Origin: Dermacentor variabilis
Taxonomy: Eukaryota > Arthropoda > Arachnida > Ixodida > Ixodidae
Assembly: GCF_050947875.1 (NCBI RefSeq)
Contig: NC_134569.1
Location: forward strand, 42,095,777 to 42,159,776
Direction of reading: 5' to 3'
DNA length: 64,000 nt
The translations under genes and the position numbers were made by a program. Positions 52,382 to 63,859 of the stretch are shown one piece after another; the first letter of the stretch is position 1; every line of letters begins with the position of its first letter. A model generated the notes under the pieces. That model saw nothing but the letters and a program-made list of their open reading frames with translations. It searched no databases and was not told where the DNA came from.

Positions 52382-54575
52382 CTGTGTCTGCTTTCTTTGC
52401 GTTCCCGGCTGGGTATAGGCAAGGAGAGCACCGCTTTAATAACGGGTTTATCCGTGGAACTGCGCTGAATGTATTGGTATTAAGTGGGTCGAGCACTTAT
52501 TGCGTAGAAACAAAGCACAATGTTTCTCCTTGGTCTCCACTGTTGAACAAGAAAGAAGTCTCCGTCGGTTAGTTGGAGCTGTTTTTCTGGATATTAAGGG
52601 TGCATACGACAATGTACTCCATTATGCAATCCTTGATGCACTGGAAGATTTAGACCTCGGTGACCGGCTATATGCATGGATTGTTAGCTACCTCAATGGC
52701 CGCACGGTGTATATGTCGACAAGTGATGGCGACATCTGACAGTACCATATACATCGAGGTGTTCCACAAGGAGGACTTCTCAGTCCAACTCTTTTCAATG
52801 TTGCATTGATTGGCCTTGCATCCGAAATTCCTAGCACGGTGAAGATTAGTGCATATGCGGACGACATATGCATATGGACATCTGGAGCCACCTGTCCCCA
52901 AATGCGTGCTAGGCTTCAACGTGCAGTGACAATCACAGCTAAGTATCTGCGGCGTCAAGGCCTCCTACTCTCAACAGAAAAATGTTCCGTGATTACATTC
53001 ACGCGAAAACAAATGACCAGGTATCCGATAATCGTTAACGGAGTAGCGATACCTACGGTTACACACCACAGATTCCTTCGCTTAGTCATAGACCGGGGAT
53101 TATCTTGGTCGAGACACGTCGCCGCACTGAAGTCAAAGCTCAAGAGTTTTGTTCACGTCCTTCGCGTCGTGGCAGGAACACGATGGGGTCCCTCGGAGTC
53201 GTCATTAGCCCAACTGTACCAAGCACTATTCGTAGGGTATATACGGTACAGCATTCCGGCGCTCTCAAGCATGGGACTTAGCTGTGTGCGCGCGCTGGAA
53301 AGCATTCAAACTCAAGCATTGCGCACATGTTTAGGCCTCCCACGATGCACGTCAACCAATGGAACAACAGCGGAAGCTCGTGCTTGTCCTATTGGAGTAT
53401 ACTTGCTCTGCGAGCCTCTTCGAATGTACCTTCGTGTGTTGACCCGACACAGGCACCATCCTCTGTCATCGCTCCCTGCTACCCACCCAGGTTCCAGCTT
53501 TTCAAGGACTATATCACGCCATCAAAGCGTTTTGCCATCGAGATTTTCTCCCGCCTGTATTCCAAGAATACCCCCGTGGGTTCTGCCTACACCTGTCGTT
53601 ACATTGCAGATACCTGGAATTACTAAAAAGTCATCCGTTGCATCTATTGGCCTCAGGCAACTCACCCTGTGGCACATTTCTGCAAAGTACGGAGATACTG
53701 TACACGTGTATACCGATGGCTCTGTCACACCATAGGCCTCCACTGCAGCCTTCGTCATTCCACATATGACCATCGCTCGGCGGTTTAAACTAGACCATAG
53801 CTCAACATCAACTGCCGCAGAACTTGCTGCTATCCGGGAGGCACTTCGATTTCTCTCCGAGGAGCCTCCTCACGCATGGACGATATTTTGCGACTGCAAA
53901 CCAGCTCTTCAAACGATTGACTGTGTCCTCAGACGGGGCCCGTATTATTCCATGGCTATAGAAATTACAGAACGCCTCAACCACGCAACTAGAAATGGCC
54001 ACAATGTCACCTTTCAGTGGACACCCTAACACTGTGGCCTGATCGGGAACGAACAGGCAGACGCTGAAGCGAAAACTGCTTTAGATAATGCTTGTGAAGT
54101 ACGCATTCCGTTCTCAGGTACAGACACGAACGCCCTACTTCGTCGCATAAACCGCAACTCTACGTTAGAACACTGGACCCAACCAGATCGATGACACAAG
54201 CGATTACACAAATGGGACCAAGAAATAAAATTTCGTATGCCTCACAAGCTCAAGAGAAGCCACACGAGCATGGTGCACCGGATTCGCCTTGGTGTCGCAT
54301 TCACCAACCGTTATAGACATATGATAGGTGCCAGTGATACTAGCCCAAACTGCGAATGCTGTGAGGTGCCAGAAACACTTGAACATATATTTTGTGTGTG
54401 TCCCGCCTACGCGCAAGAACGACAGCAACTTGTCTCTTCCATTGCAAAGATCCATGAGAGACCGCTATCGGACGAGTTTCTTTTAGGTCCTTGGCCTAAT
54501 GCAAACAGCGCAGCCCTGGTAACAAGAGCCGCTATAGCTTTTCTCCAAGCCACTGGGCTGGACGCACGGCTTTAG
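52382..54575 (+). pseudogene. I-like ORF2: reverse transcriptase + RNase H + zinc finger
   Basis: RT motif A reads VFLDIKGAYDNV (about 52,584-52,619), motif B GVPQGGLLSPTLFNV, motif C AYADDICIW (YADD at ~52,854-52,865). The thumb/connection has TRYPIIVNGVAIP. RNase H follows with VYTDGSV (~53,707-53,727), STAAELAAIREAL, DCKPALQTID and HCGLIGNEQADAEA, the D-E-D-D order of catalytic residues. A final C-x2-C-x7-H-x4-C-type zinc finger is CECCEVPETLEHIFCVC (54,351-54,401). Stops at 52,737, 53,733 (TAG), 54,027 (TAA) and 54,192 (TGA), plus frame changes near the first, inactivate it. Confidence 0.88.
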
Positions 54576-54616
54576 AGAGCCCACAACTCTGTGAATTTGT
54601 ATATACGCATCTCTTC
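52382..54616 (+). mobile_element. I-like LINE, RT and RNase H part, 5'-truncated
   Basis: Plus-strand ORF2 from mid-RT to its stop at 54,575 followed by the start of the 3' untranslated region. That region is interrupted at 54,617 by an RTE element and resumes at 56,482. Endonuclease and ORF1 are absent. Possession of RNase H, and a 3' tail identical in type to that behind the ORF1-only copy at 12.3 kb, places it in the same I-like group. Confidence 0.88.
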
Positions 54617-54617
54617 T

Positions 54618-56417
54618 AACCCTACAGCTAGAATAGAACTGGCAGAACTTTCGAAGTTAATCAACAAGCGTAAGACAGCTGACATAAGGAAGTATAATAT
54701 GGATACAATTGAACATGCTCTCAGGAACGGAGGAAGCCTAAAAACAGTGAAGAAGAAACTAGGAATTGGCAAGAATGAGATGTATGCGCTAAGAGACAAA
54801 GCCGGCAATATCATTACTAATATGGATGAGATAGTTCAAGTGGCTGAGGAGTTCTATAGAGATTTATACAGTACCAGTGGCATCCACGACGATAATGGAA
54901 GAGAAAATAGTCTAGAGGAATTCGAAATCCCGAAGGTAACGCCCGAAGAAGTAAAGAAAGCCTTAGGAGATATGCAAAGGGGGAAAGCAGCTGGGGAGGA
55001 TCAGGTAACAGCATATTTGTTGAAGGATGGTGGACAGATTGTTCTAGAGAAACTGGCCACCCTGTATACGCAATGCCTCATGACCTCGAGCGTACCGGAA
55101 TCTTGGAAGAACGCTAACATAATCCTAATACATAAGAAAGGGGACGCCAAAGACTTGAAAAATTATAGACCGATCAGCTTACTGTCCGTTGCCTACAAAG
55201 TATTTACTAAGGTAATTGCAAATAGAATCAGGAACACCTTAGACTTCTGTCAACCAAAGGACCAGGCAGGATTCCGTAAAGGCTACTCAACAATAGACCA
55301 TATTCACACTATCAATCAAGTGATAGAGAAATGTGCAGAATATAACCAACCCTTATATATAGCTTTCATTGATTACGAGAAAGCGTTTGATTCAGTCGAA
55401 ACCTCAGCAGTCATGGAGGCATTACGGAATCAGGGTGTAGATGAGCCATATGTAAAAGTACTGGAAGATATCTATAGCGGCTCCACAGCCACCGTAGTCC
55501 TCCATAAAGCAAGCAACAAAATCCCAATAAAGAAAGGCGTCAGGCAGGGAGATACGATATCTCCAATGCTATTCACAGCGTGTTTACAGGAGGTATTCAG
55601 ACACCTGGATTGGGAAGAATTGGGGATAAAAGTTAATGGAGAATACCTTAGTAACTTGCGATTCGCTGATGATATTGCCTTGCTTAGTAACTCAGGGGAC
55701 CAATTGCAATGCATGCTCACTGACCTGGAGAGGCAAAGCAGAAGAGTGGCTCTAAAAATTAATCTGCAGAAAACTAAAGTAATGCTTAACAGTCTCGGGA
55801 GAGAACAGCAATTTACAATAGGCAGCGAGGCACTGGAAGTCGTAAGGGAATACATCTACTTAGGGCAGGTAGTGACGGCGGATCCGGATCATGAGACAGA
55901 AATAATCAGAAAAATAAGAATGGGCTGGGGTGCGTTTGGCAGGCATTCCCAAATCATGAACAGCAGGTTGCCATTATCCTTCAAGAGAAAAGTATATAAT
56001 AGCTGTGTCTTACCAGTACTCACCTACGGGGCAGAAACCTGGAGGCTTACTGAAAGGGTTCTACTCAAATTGAGGACGACACAACGAGCTATGGAAAGAA
56101 GAATGATAGTTGTAACGTTAAGGGATAAGAAAAGAGCAGATTGGGTGAGGTAACAAACGCGAGTTAATGACATCTTAGTTGAAATTAAGAAAAAGAAATG
56201 GGCATGGGCACGACATGTAATGAGGAGGGAAGATAGCCGATGGTCATTAAGGGTTACGGACTGGATCCCAAGGGAAGGGAAGCGTAGCAGGGGGCGGCAG
56301 AAAGTTAGGTGGGCGGATGAGATTAAGAAGTTTGCAGGGACGGCATGGCCACAATTAGTACATGACCGGGGTTGTTGGAGAAGTATGGGAGAGGCCTTTG
56401 CCCTGCAGTGGGCGTAA
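54618..56417 (+). pseudogene. RTE-type reverse transcriptase, one premature stop
   Basis: Frame open from the 5' truncation to TAA at 56,151-56,153 and, in the same frame, from there to TAA at 56,415-56,417. Motifs: KAAGEDQVTAYLLKDGG; LKNYRPISLLSVAYKVFTKV; YIAFIDYEKAFDSV (catalytic Asp, ~55,356-55,394); KKGVRQGDTISPMLFTACL; LRFADDIALLS (FADD 55,662-55,673); YIYLGQVV; then VYNSCVLPVLTYGAETW and AMERRMI, the RTE C-terminal signature. The first stop looks like a CAA-to-TAA change. Translation would start within the RT-linker region. Confidence 0.9.
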
Positions 56418-56423
56418 CCAGGT

Positions 56424-56475
<52 letters not shown>
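56424..56475 (+). repeat. (GAT)n tail of the RTE element
   Basis: About 17 GAT/ATG units directly after the RTE stop. RTE elements commonly end in short tandem repeats instead of poly-A. Poly-Met translation is an artefact. Confidence 0.9.
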
Positions 56476-56481
56476 CTCTTC

Positions 56482-56625
56482 CTTATACCATCATCATTCA
56501 TCAGCCCTTTCCTTCCCCGTCCCTCTTCCCGAGTGTAGAGTAGCAGACCAGAGAAAGTTATAGCTCAGGCCGACCTCTGTGCCTTTCTGTAAATAAATTT
56601 CTCTCTCTCTCTCTCTCTTCTCCTA
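56482..56625 (+). mobile_element. I-like LINE 3' UTR, distal part
   Basis: Resumes the element broken by the RTE insertion: CCATCATCATTCATCAGCCC, then CGAGTGTAGAGTAGCAGACC, AGCTCAGGCCGACCTCTGTG and a (CT)n end at 56,600-56,622. The same phrases follow the ORF1-only copy at 12.25-12.37 kb, joining ORF1 and RT/RNase H copies into one family. Confidence 0.85.
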
Positions 56626-57006
56626 CATGCCAATGTGCTTGTGTAGTCCATGGGCAGCACGCTCGTAAATGTAAAGAAAACGGCGAAGCATTCGAGAGCG
56701 ATATGAAGGTCTACCACTGCGCTGAAGGCGTCTCAGAACGCTGGCGTGACGAGGAGTGTCGCCAGGGGGCGTTGCAGGCACCCCTCCTACATGGTACACT
56801 ATGAGACCGACGATTAGGCAGATTTAGCCTGTAGCTTACTGTCTGTTTCGCTCAGACCAATCTATGTGCCACGGTGTGCTTTGCACACAGCTGTTCAGCA
56901 GGTACGCTAATGTGTGCCTGCGCAACGCCCGCGCCAGCAGCGCTAGCCAGAACGCTGCCCTGGTTCTTGCAAAGCCGACTGAGCGAAGCTTGACGATGCT
57001 GCCGTC
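56626..57006. other. No confident gene
   Basis: GC-moderate with short frames; a stretch at 56,850-57,000 may be repeat-derived. Nothing assignable. Confidence 0.3.
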
Positions 57007-57559
57007 GTTTTAACGCGAGAGCGTTAACGGCCCCGTGTCGCAAAAGACATCCGGCGTCCGCACCTTACGTCGGACGTCGCTTGGCTAAAAGTAAATCCGA
57101 ACCACAACCACGCAGACCCTCCGCGTGGCGCTGTGGCGTTACTGAACTTATTGAATTCCTAAAGTAAGATGCGTCAGAAAAATCGTAAAGTAGCACCTAC
57201 ATACAACATACAGACATGATAGCTTCGGACTGTAGTCGTGAATACACCAGAAAACATAATTCTGCTATGCGGAAACTCAAACATGAACCGCTTTTCTAGC
57301 GTTTCGGCCATCTATAGAGTGGCGTAGTCCACTCGGTTCCTTGCAACGCTGCCATCAATATGGCGCTGGCCTCCACACATCCACGGCCCGCGCAAGAGGC
57401 CGCGTTTCTAGCAGAAAGCTCGCCTTCGTGCATAGCGTTTGCTGCCAGCGTTTCCCGGTAAACATTACGATTACGTTAAGCTGCAGTTGCCGGGAAGTGT
57501 GAGAAGCACTCAGGGATCTTCTAATGCTATCACGTTCCACTCTTAAAGGTTAAGCGTAC
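57007..57559 (-). mobile_element. CGTTA-ended interspersed repeat, copy 2
   Basis: Minus-strand copy with the same ends as 19,479-20,627. It begins (minus strand) GTACGCTTAACC, AAGAGTGGAACGTGATAGCA and finishes TGCGACACGGGGCCGTTAAC, GCTCTCGCGTTAAAAC. At ~553 bp it is half the length of copy 1 and the interior is largely different, so the shared parts are mainly the ends. No protein seen. Confidence 0.6.
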
Positions 57560-58085
57560 TTCCAAATTTTCTGCAGTCAAATGCACTGCGCATCTCTGGA
57601 GGCCGTCTCACCCTCCACGCGTGGCGACGCACATGTCGTCGGTACCATCATAGCCACACGGCGCCGGCGTGCAGGCGCCTCGAGCGTCCGTATAATTTCT
57701 ATCGCAATAAACATATGCAGATCGTTAGGAGAGAGAAAAATGTTTAGCAAAGAAAGGAAAGGTCGGGAGGTCAACCAGACGAGCGTACGGCTTGCTACCC
57801 TAAACTGGGTGTGAGTAAAGGGGGAATAGAAAAAGAAAAGAAGGACGAAGCGATGACTGTGTGCAGTGAAGCACCGTGACACCAAAGGGGAGTTCCATAG
57901 CTGGTGATCTGCGTTGATGATATCTGGAACAATCAAGGAGCCAGTGTTCGTTGCGCGCATAGGAGACTGCGGGTGAGCTATGTGGTTTGCTCGAGACATG
58001 GATTAAGAGCACACAGCACTTGCACTGCACTAGCACTGCACTTCGCGCTGACGGAGTATGCAACTTGCTGAAAAGTACACGAAGG

Positions 58086-59651
58086 TTATTTATGAAGGAC
58101 CGAAGCATCACAACCACTTGCCCAGTCTTCTTTCGACAATTTATCGGGAGCCGGCGCTGTGGACTCTACCGCGGTGTGGTGTATCCTTTGATGTGACTGT
58201 GGTTCCGGCAGTGGCTCCTGCTGTGACTCCGGCTGTGGCTCCGGCTGTGGCATCGGCTGTGGCATCAGTCGTGGCATCGGTCGTGGCTCCGGCTGTGGCT
58301 TCGGCTGTGGCATCGGCTGTGGCATCGATCGTGGCATCGGTCGTGGCTCCGGTTGTGGCTTCAGCTGTGGCACTAGCTGTGGCTCCGGCTGTGGCATCGG
58401 CTGTGGCATCGGCTGTGGCATCGGCTGTGGCATCGGTCGTGGCATCGGTCGTAGCTCCGGCTGTGGCTTCGGCTGTGGCACTAGCTGTGGCGGGGGCTGC
58501 CGCTTTGGTAGCGCGGGAGAAGCTTCAGTATTGGTGCTGTGCGGCACAACCTTAGACTCGACTCCGCCAGGCCTAGCGGGCAGAGGAAAAGTTGTCGGAT
58601 GTAGCGCGCTCTTCACATAGGCATTCTCCGAAGTCCGATGGCGTCGGGAGCGTCACTTTCTAAGGGCCGCAACAGCTTCCCGACGAGGCGAACGGTCTCT
58701 CACCATCTTCCTCATCCCATCGCCATCCTTTTTCACTTTGGGACAATGTTTTAATGTAGCATCATGGGACCCAATGCAATTGGGGCATTTGACAACCGTA
58801 TCCACAAAGAAATCTGCCGCGTGGGCACTGCACAGCGTGAGCAAGCTCTTATGTTCTCGCACACAGCGCTTACGTGTTCCAGCGTCATGCAATTACGGCA
58901 TTGGAGAGGCCTTCGGATAAATGGACGTACGGGGTGTATCAAGTGTCCCACCTTGACGTCTGAGGGAAGAGATTCGTCCTTCAAGATTACTTTCACACAA
59001 GGTATGCGCCGAGTAGAGAAACGTGAGTTATGACAAAGCAATCAACCACTGGCTTCACTATTATAGACAAGTCAGCTCTGGAGATGGAGACATCTACGGC
59101 GCGGATGACAACAGTAGTGGTGTCACTGTCCAGAGGATTATACTATTGGACCTTCATACCCTAAGTTCCCTAAGTTCCCTAAGTTTGCTCAAAGTTCGCA
59201 GTGCGGTCTCTTGTACAGCGGCAATAGCCAAGACATTTTTTCGTGTGGTGACTCTGACGTCCTTGACTTTATTTAGCGTCACTGCTTCAAGGAGCACCGA
59301 GACAGACTGTCTGTTGAGTCGCCTCAGGTTGTCGGTAGCGAGTTCCGGTACAAATAAAATCCTACTGACTGAAGTATTCCGAGATGCTGCTGCAATCGGC
59401 GTGCTTGAACGCAGGTAGGCCCTGGTGTTTCTTCGTTTCGCCTTGCGGCTCCTCACAAGCTGAAAGTCGTCATCGGGGAAGTCCTCACCACTGAGCGAGT
59501 AGACACTGGTATCGGCGGTTTCAGTGTCGCTCTGGAGGCTAGTTCGTTTTCTAGACGCAGCCACCACTGAAGTCGCCAGACCCAGCAGGGGCGTGGGGAC
59601 GTCACGTTGCATCCGTGCCACAACCCATGGCGGCTCCCCCGTGATATACAC
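58086..59651 (-). pseudogene. I-like LINE ORF1 (zinc knuckles and Pro-rich repeat), frameshifted
   Basis: Starts at ATG 59,651 (MYITGEPPWVVARM) and runs ~165 codons to a frame break near 59,154, where a nine-base unit (TAAGTTCCC) is repeated. The next pieces are KVILKDESLPSDVKVG and HPVRPFI; knuckle 1 CRNCMTLEHVSAVC (58,857-58,903 region); knuckle 2 CSRC; and knuckle 3 CPNCIGSHDATLKHC followed by PKVKKDGDGMRKMVRDRSPR. All align with the ORF1 at 11.3-11.6 kb. A long Pro-Met-Pro-Gln repeat follows. At least three frameshifts or stops; non-functional. Confidence 0.8.
58196..58497 (-). repeat. 12-bp coding VNTR (Pro-Met/Glu-Pro-Gln)
   Basis: About 25 tandem 12-bp units on the minus strand of the type CCGATGCCACAG and CCGGAGCCACAG, giving [16 protein letters not shown] repeats inside the former ORF1. 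The unit is in frame (a multiple of three), so copy-number change would not have broken the protein. Confidence 0.9.
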
Positions 59652-59879
59652 AGAAATCAGCCGAAAATATTTGGGCTTAAAAAATAGCGTTCTGGCTCGC
59701 AGTCACTTTGTCTTCGTCTTAACAGTTACCCAAACTGCGATGTTGTTGCTCTGCCTCAAAACATTGCGCGTGAATGGAGCTTAATTAGGTTTTGCCTTCA
59801 ATACTAAGTTATGCAACGTGGTGATAATAGTTGCTCAGTCAGGTTTATCGAAAAGCTAGTGCAACGTTTAGTTCGACTT

Positions 59880-60045
59880 GGTATACCACTCAGGAGCGGG
59901 AAGGCGTCCTTCGCGACGGCACTTCCGAAGTCCGCCGGGCACTGATCCGACGGGCACGGGTCATCGCCGAAGACGTCATAGGAGCCCTGGACTAGAGGCC
60001 CCTTCGCAATTTCCCATTGCCTCTGAATAAATAAATGTTTTCATC
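59880..60045 (+). pseudogene. LINE ORF2 carboxyl terminus and 3' end
   Basis: Plus-strand frame QEREGVLRDGTSEVRRALIR then RARVIAEDVIGALD and TAG, followed by a short GC-rich 3' region and TTGCCTCTGAATAAATAAAT. Arg/Ala-rich helical ends of this type are found at the C terminus of several tick LINE ORF2 proteins; this is from memory. The TAG and the AATAAA-type tail support a 5'-truncated copy. Confidence 0.5.
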
Positions 60046-63000
60046 ATGATCAGCGAGCGCTAGAAGTATACGGTCACACTGCCAACCTCCCATATTGCGA
60101 TGGTTGCTTTCCCTTCAGGTACTTTGCGTCTTTCGGCGTCCTCACCAGCTCAAGTACTGTGTTGTCGAACTATTACCCATATAAAGATCACTTACGACAG
60201 GTATCAATCAGGATAAGAAAAATACAATACGCGGGAATCTCGTTTTTCTATCTTGATACCTGCTTTTGCTCCCATCTCATTTTGTAGGTCAGAATTTTAA
60301 TATGTGTGAGAATAAGAGACGAGGAGGTGGAAATGAAGCAGCGCACCGGAAACGAAAACGAATGCGGCAACGTAACGGCTTTTTGTCGTCATCGTTTTCA
60401 GGGCTCATTGTGAGTCTTCGTACCACATCGTGGCTGAGACGCACACTTTGCAGCGCCACTCTCTTTCTTGGTCCAATGGACCCCGCTTCTAGCTAAGTGC
60501 TCCGTTTCGGCGGCACAGTGCACCGGGGCTTCCTTTCCCGTTTTGACCGACATAATAAAGCTTTTAAGGCGTCGCGACAAATCTTGTTGTCAAGGCCATC
60601 TAATGACCGTACGCTGTCGCCTACACTGAAGTCGACGGCTGCGCTCTTGTTCTTCCAGCGAATCGCCGGCCGGACCGGAAGATTTTTGCTCCGACTGCAG
60701 CCATTACGTCGTTCGCCAGCGGGTGGTTCTGTCGCGATCGCTCTACGTTGCTTTCTCGTCTGCACAAACACCCGCCCAAAGAAACGCTGACACGGCAAAG
60801 CTGAAGAAAGGCGCTGAAGAAAAGAAAGAAAGAAAAAGAGATGCGGTGCTTGTCAAATTGTCATGACGATGGTTGTGCTTCTAGAGCGCTGTGTCCATCC
60901 TTAAAAAAAGTCGTTGATGGGCAGCCTGGCTCACTGATAAAATACGTTCGCTGCAGCTTGAAGCCGCTAACACGGTCGATCTCATAGCATGGTGCTAGGC
61001 CGCAAGTCAAGGCGATTGCAGCGTCATGCGTCACTTTCAGTCTCTGACAGAGGACAAATGAGCAAGCAATTTGACGGCAGAAATGCAATGGCGGATTCAC
61101 CTGCACGTATACAACACTATAGGGTACAAGCGTGCGCGCATGTACTTGGATACCAATAATACATCGTAACTATTTATCGTGGGTCAGAAACCGACATCAA
61201 CTAGCGTCGAAAAACCATTGTCTGACAACGGCTATGATCGAGCGAAACCAAGTAAGAGCAGTGAATAAGCGCAAGTGCTTACTGTTGTTACTGTACCTGG
61301 CGGTTTGGTTCGTTATCGCCGTTGATGTATCCGGCAATGTAGACCTAAGTTGACTGCTCACGCTTCTTAAAACTTATAACTGAGCTACATGTGGCTCAGC
61401 GGGGCGTTTACCAACCCGTATAAGTTTCGCACTAAGTAGTATAAGTGAAAGCGATCCTTGCAAAGTTTGTGGCGGCAATGAGACCATATCGTGCTTTGTA
61501 TTCGATTTCTGTCAGTATTGAATGGCCGAGACGCGCGCTCTTCTCGTACAGCGCAGTCCCACAACCACGTACTCTCGGAGCTGACAGTCCTGGTAGCTTG
61601 GCTACAGAAGAACATTCAAGCTACGTGCTTGCGAGGGCCTGTCGTATCTTTAAGCGTCACATTGGTAATTGCCTACTGTCCCTCCCGAATATCCACATGT
61701 TTACTTGCGTTGCACTCATGCTACGCTCTCTCTGTTTCTGTCCCCCTTTATTGACATAAAGGCAACAGAAAATCAAGCCAAGGAAAACATGGCGGAAATT
61801 ACCTGTTAGTTTAACTAAAATGTGAATCGAGAAATTAAGATTAACGTAGAAACAACTTCCCGCAGTAACACGCGCACACTCGCAAGCACAAGCACCGCTC
61901 GCGCACAGTTAGAGAGAGAGAGAGAGAGAATGGCACGCTACTGCTCTTTCAACGTTCAATGTATTTTCAGCGTTTCCAACTTTGTGCACGCGAAAACGTG
62001 AGGTGCAATCGGGGAACCTCTTTTGGCACCGTGTTCCGCTAATAGAGGTACGCGTTGTACGATGGAATCAAACCTGTGTCCGCAGCAGATTTAGCGGTTT
62101 TAGAGCAAGGCTCGCAATAGCCCTAGAACTTGGATGGCGCTACACACTCTCCCCGCACTCCGACACGAACGGCAAGCGTGCCGAATCCACGGGAGTAAGC
62201 AGTCGTGGAGGACGAATGCGCGCAATCCCAGCGGCTATGTGTGAGAGCGCCACTGGAGAGACGGTGGATGTGGCGGGGGAATTGCTGGCCCGCCGCTAAT
62301 TACGTTTTAGGCGGGAACAAAGCCCCCCCCCCTCTTCGATGCGCATTCCCCGCATGTCCCTTGCACAAAGGACGCCCCTCTGAACGACGACGGTAAGGCG
62401 TGCGTAGCTACAGTTTCTGTGAAAGCAACCGGCGGCTATTGCTGCTGGGCGCCTCGTAGCCGAGTGGCCTTTTCGTAGCGTATAGCACGCCGGTTAAGTA
62501 CCACTCAACGTATTGCACCTCCGAACTGTCGTTGGTTTCGTGTACACTATCTATAAACACTAATATCAGCTAACCTGTGAGATCGGACGCAATGACACCT
62601 CAGAATTCCAAGTTATATATATTGAAGAACGCGATCCATTTTTATGCTCAATCAAACAAATTAAACAGAGGTGTGCTTTGACAGCTCTGCATGCTTTTAT
62701 TTAAGCATTTAATTAATTTTATAAATTAGTATGATGTGTAATCCCTGCATTCTTTCTCCATAGAAGTGAAATACAAGCATGCTGTAAATGCTGACCATTT
62801 ATTTGCTGCGAAAACTATATGGTGAGCGAACTCAATCGTGAGTCCAAATATATTTTTATGTACCATCTGGATGAATCCCAGCTAGTTCAACTGGTTGTTA
62901 TTTAGAAACACTCTATATAACAATTCCGCAAAATGAAAATGCAAAGACACGCAAGCCCTCGGCTATCTACAGCAGAACGCGGATCAAAATCCTTTTCGAG

Positions 63001-63827
63001 CGAGTGCGTTCCAAAGCAACTGGAAGTGCGCATAGTTGCACTTTAGCGAGCGCAAGGCCATACGCTGCGCAAGACATGCGCGATGCTCTTCGTCCATTAC
63101 ATAATTATTTGATTCACCTGGGGCTGCTGTGATAGCGATGATAGCGATAGCGCTCGACTAACACGTTGCGGAACCGTGTTCAATTAATAGGTCGGTTCTT
63201 GCGTAGCGCAATCTATTTTGTACCTGTAACTTTTTTCAGTTCATGGAAAATTTCAATTGCGACCTGAACTACGCGTTTGCGCACATTTACAGCTATTTGA
63301 AACTAAAAAGCATTCTAGGGTAGCTCTCGATTTAAATCGTCCCTGCGGATTTGCCCGCAGCGCACTAAATTGCCCTCGAAAGCTGGCTTTTCCACACGAA
63401 GACTCTTTTTGCTAAAAAGCTTGCTTCACATTCTCCCGTTGTATCAGCGGCAGCCTGCATGTCTGAGATACTTTTATGCACGTAACTGTAGTTAATACTC
63501 TAAGAATGTTGAGTATCTTTATGAATAAATAAATAAGAACAAATCCACTTAAGCTGCAATTAAGACATGATGCTATCACTGCTGAGACCAGTGCTCATAT
63601 GATTACACCATGTGGACATTGCTTACGTTGTTTTCGCTAGTTCTACGGTATATCGCCTCTAGAAGCAGGCCTCAGCGCGCGCCGCGTGTTGAACGGTGAT
63701 TGCTATACAACGTACAAGGCAAGATGCCTTGTAGTTGATATGCACAAATGTGTCGTATAAGCGCGTGCGTTTGATTGTGCACAGCGCCTGTCACTGGCTG
63801 TGTACAGCGCGGTAGCAGTGACGCGGT
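60046..63827. other. No confident gene; minor low-complexity tracts
   Basis: Short frames only. A purine-rich run lies at 60,815-60,842 and (GA)n at 61,909-61,930. A tRNA A-box-like GTAGCCGAGTGG near 62,457 has no convincing B box. A CpG-richer patch spans 61,980-62,400. A (AAAT)n-type run at 63,522-63,535 could be a LINE tail. No domain or exon seen. Confidence 0.35.
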
Positions 63828-63859
63828 ACTCACAATGACGCGGTAGCGTCATTGTGAGT
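63828..63859. repeat. Perfect 14-bp hairpin
   Basis: ACTCACAATGACGC (63,828-63,841), loop GGTA, then its exact reverse complement GCGTCATTGTGAGT (63,846-63,859). Flanking sequence also shows short repeats of GCGGTA. Not followed by a T-run, so not a standard terminator. Function unknown. Confidence 0.9.

Larger units (their letters stand above)
54609..56481 (+). mobile_element. RTE-type LINE inserted in the I-like 3' UTR, with target duplication
   Basis: The element occupies 54,617-56,473. Direct repeats ATCTCTTC at 54,609-54,616 and 56,474-56,481 are its target-site duplication. The flanking I-like tail reads TATACGC before and CTTATACCATCATCATTC after. It lacks the 5' endonuclease region and ends in a (GAT)n tail (56,424-56,473), typical of RTE elements. 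Only one internal stop, so it is the youngest LINE here. Confidence 0.92.
57725..59720 (-). mobile_element. Internally deleted I-like LINE with ORF1 and coding VNTR
   Basis: On the minus strand: ORF1 (59,651 downward) with zinc knuckles, a Pro/Met/Gln tandem repeat (58,196-58,497), the conserved ORF1 end (58.1 kb), a short endonuclease scrap (HQLWNS near 57,895), and the 3' tail (GTAGCAAGCC, then GTCTGGTTGACCTCCC, then a CT/T-rich end). No RT or RNase H. The order of the parts matches the 4.1-4.6 kb copy. Confidence 0.75.

Noticed and set aside
58058..58555. 165-codon Val/Ala-rich plus-strand frame
   Set aside because: It is the antisense shadow of the Pro-Met-Pro-Gln repeat of the minus-strand ORF1.
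62450..62530. tRNA-like gene (box A GTAGCCGAGTGG)
   Set aside because: No acceptable B box (GGTTAAGTACC) and no paired arms.
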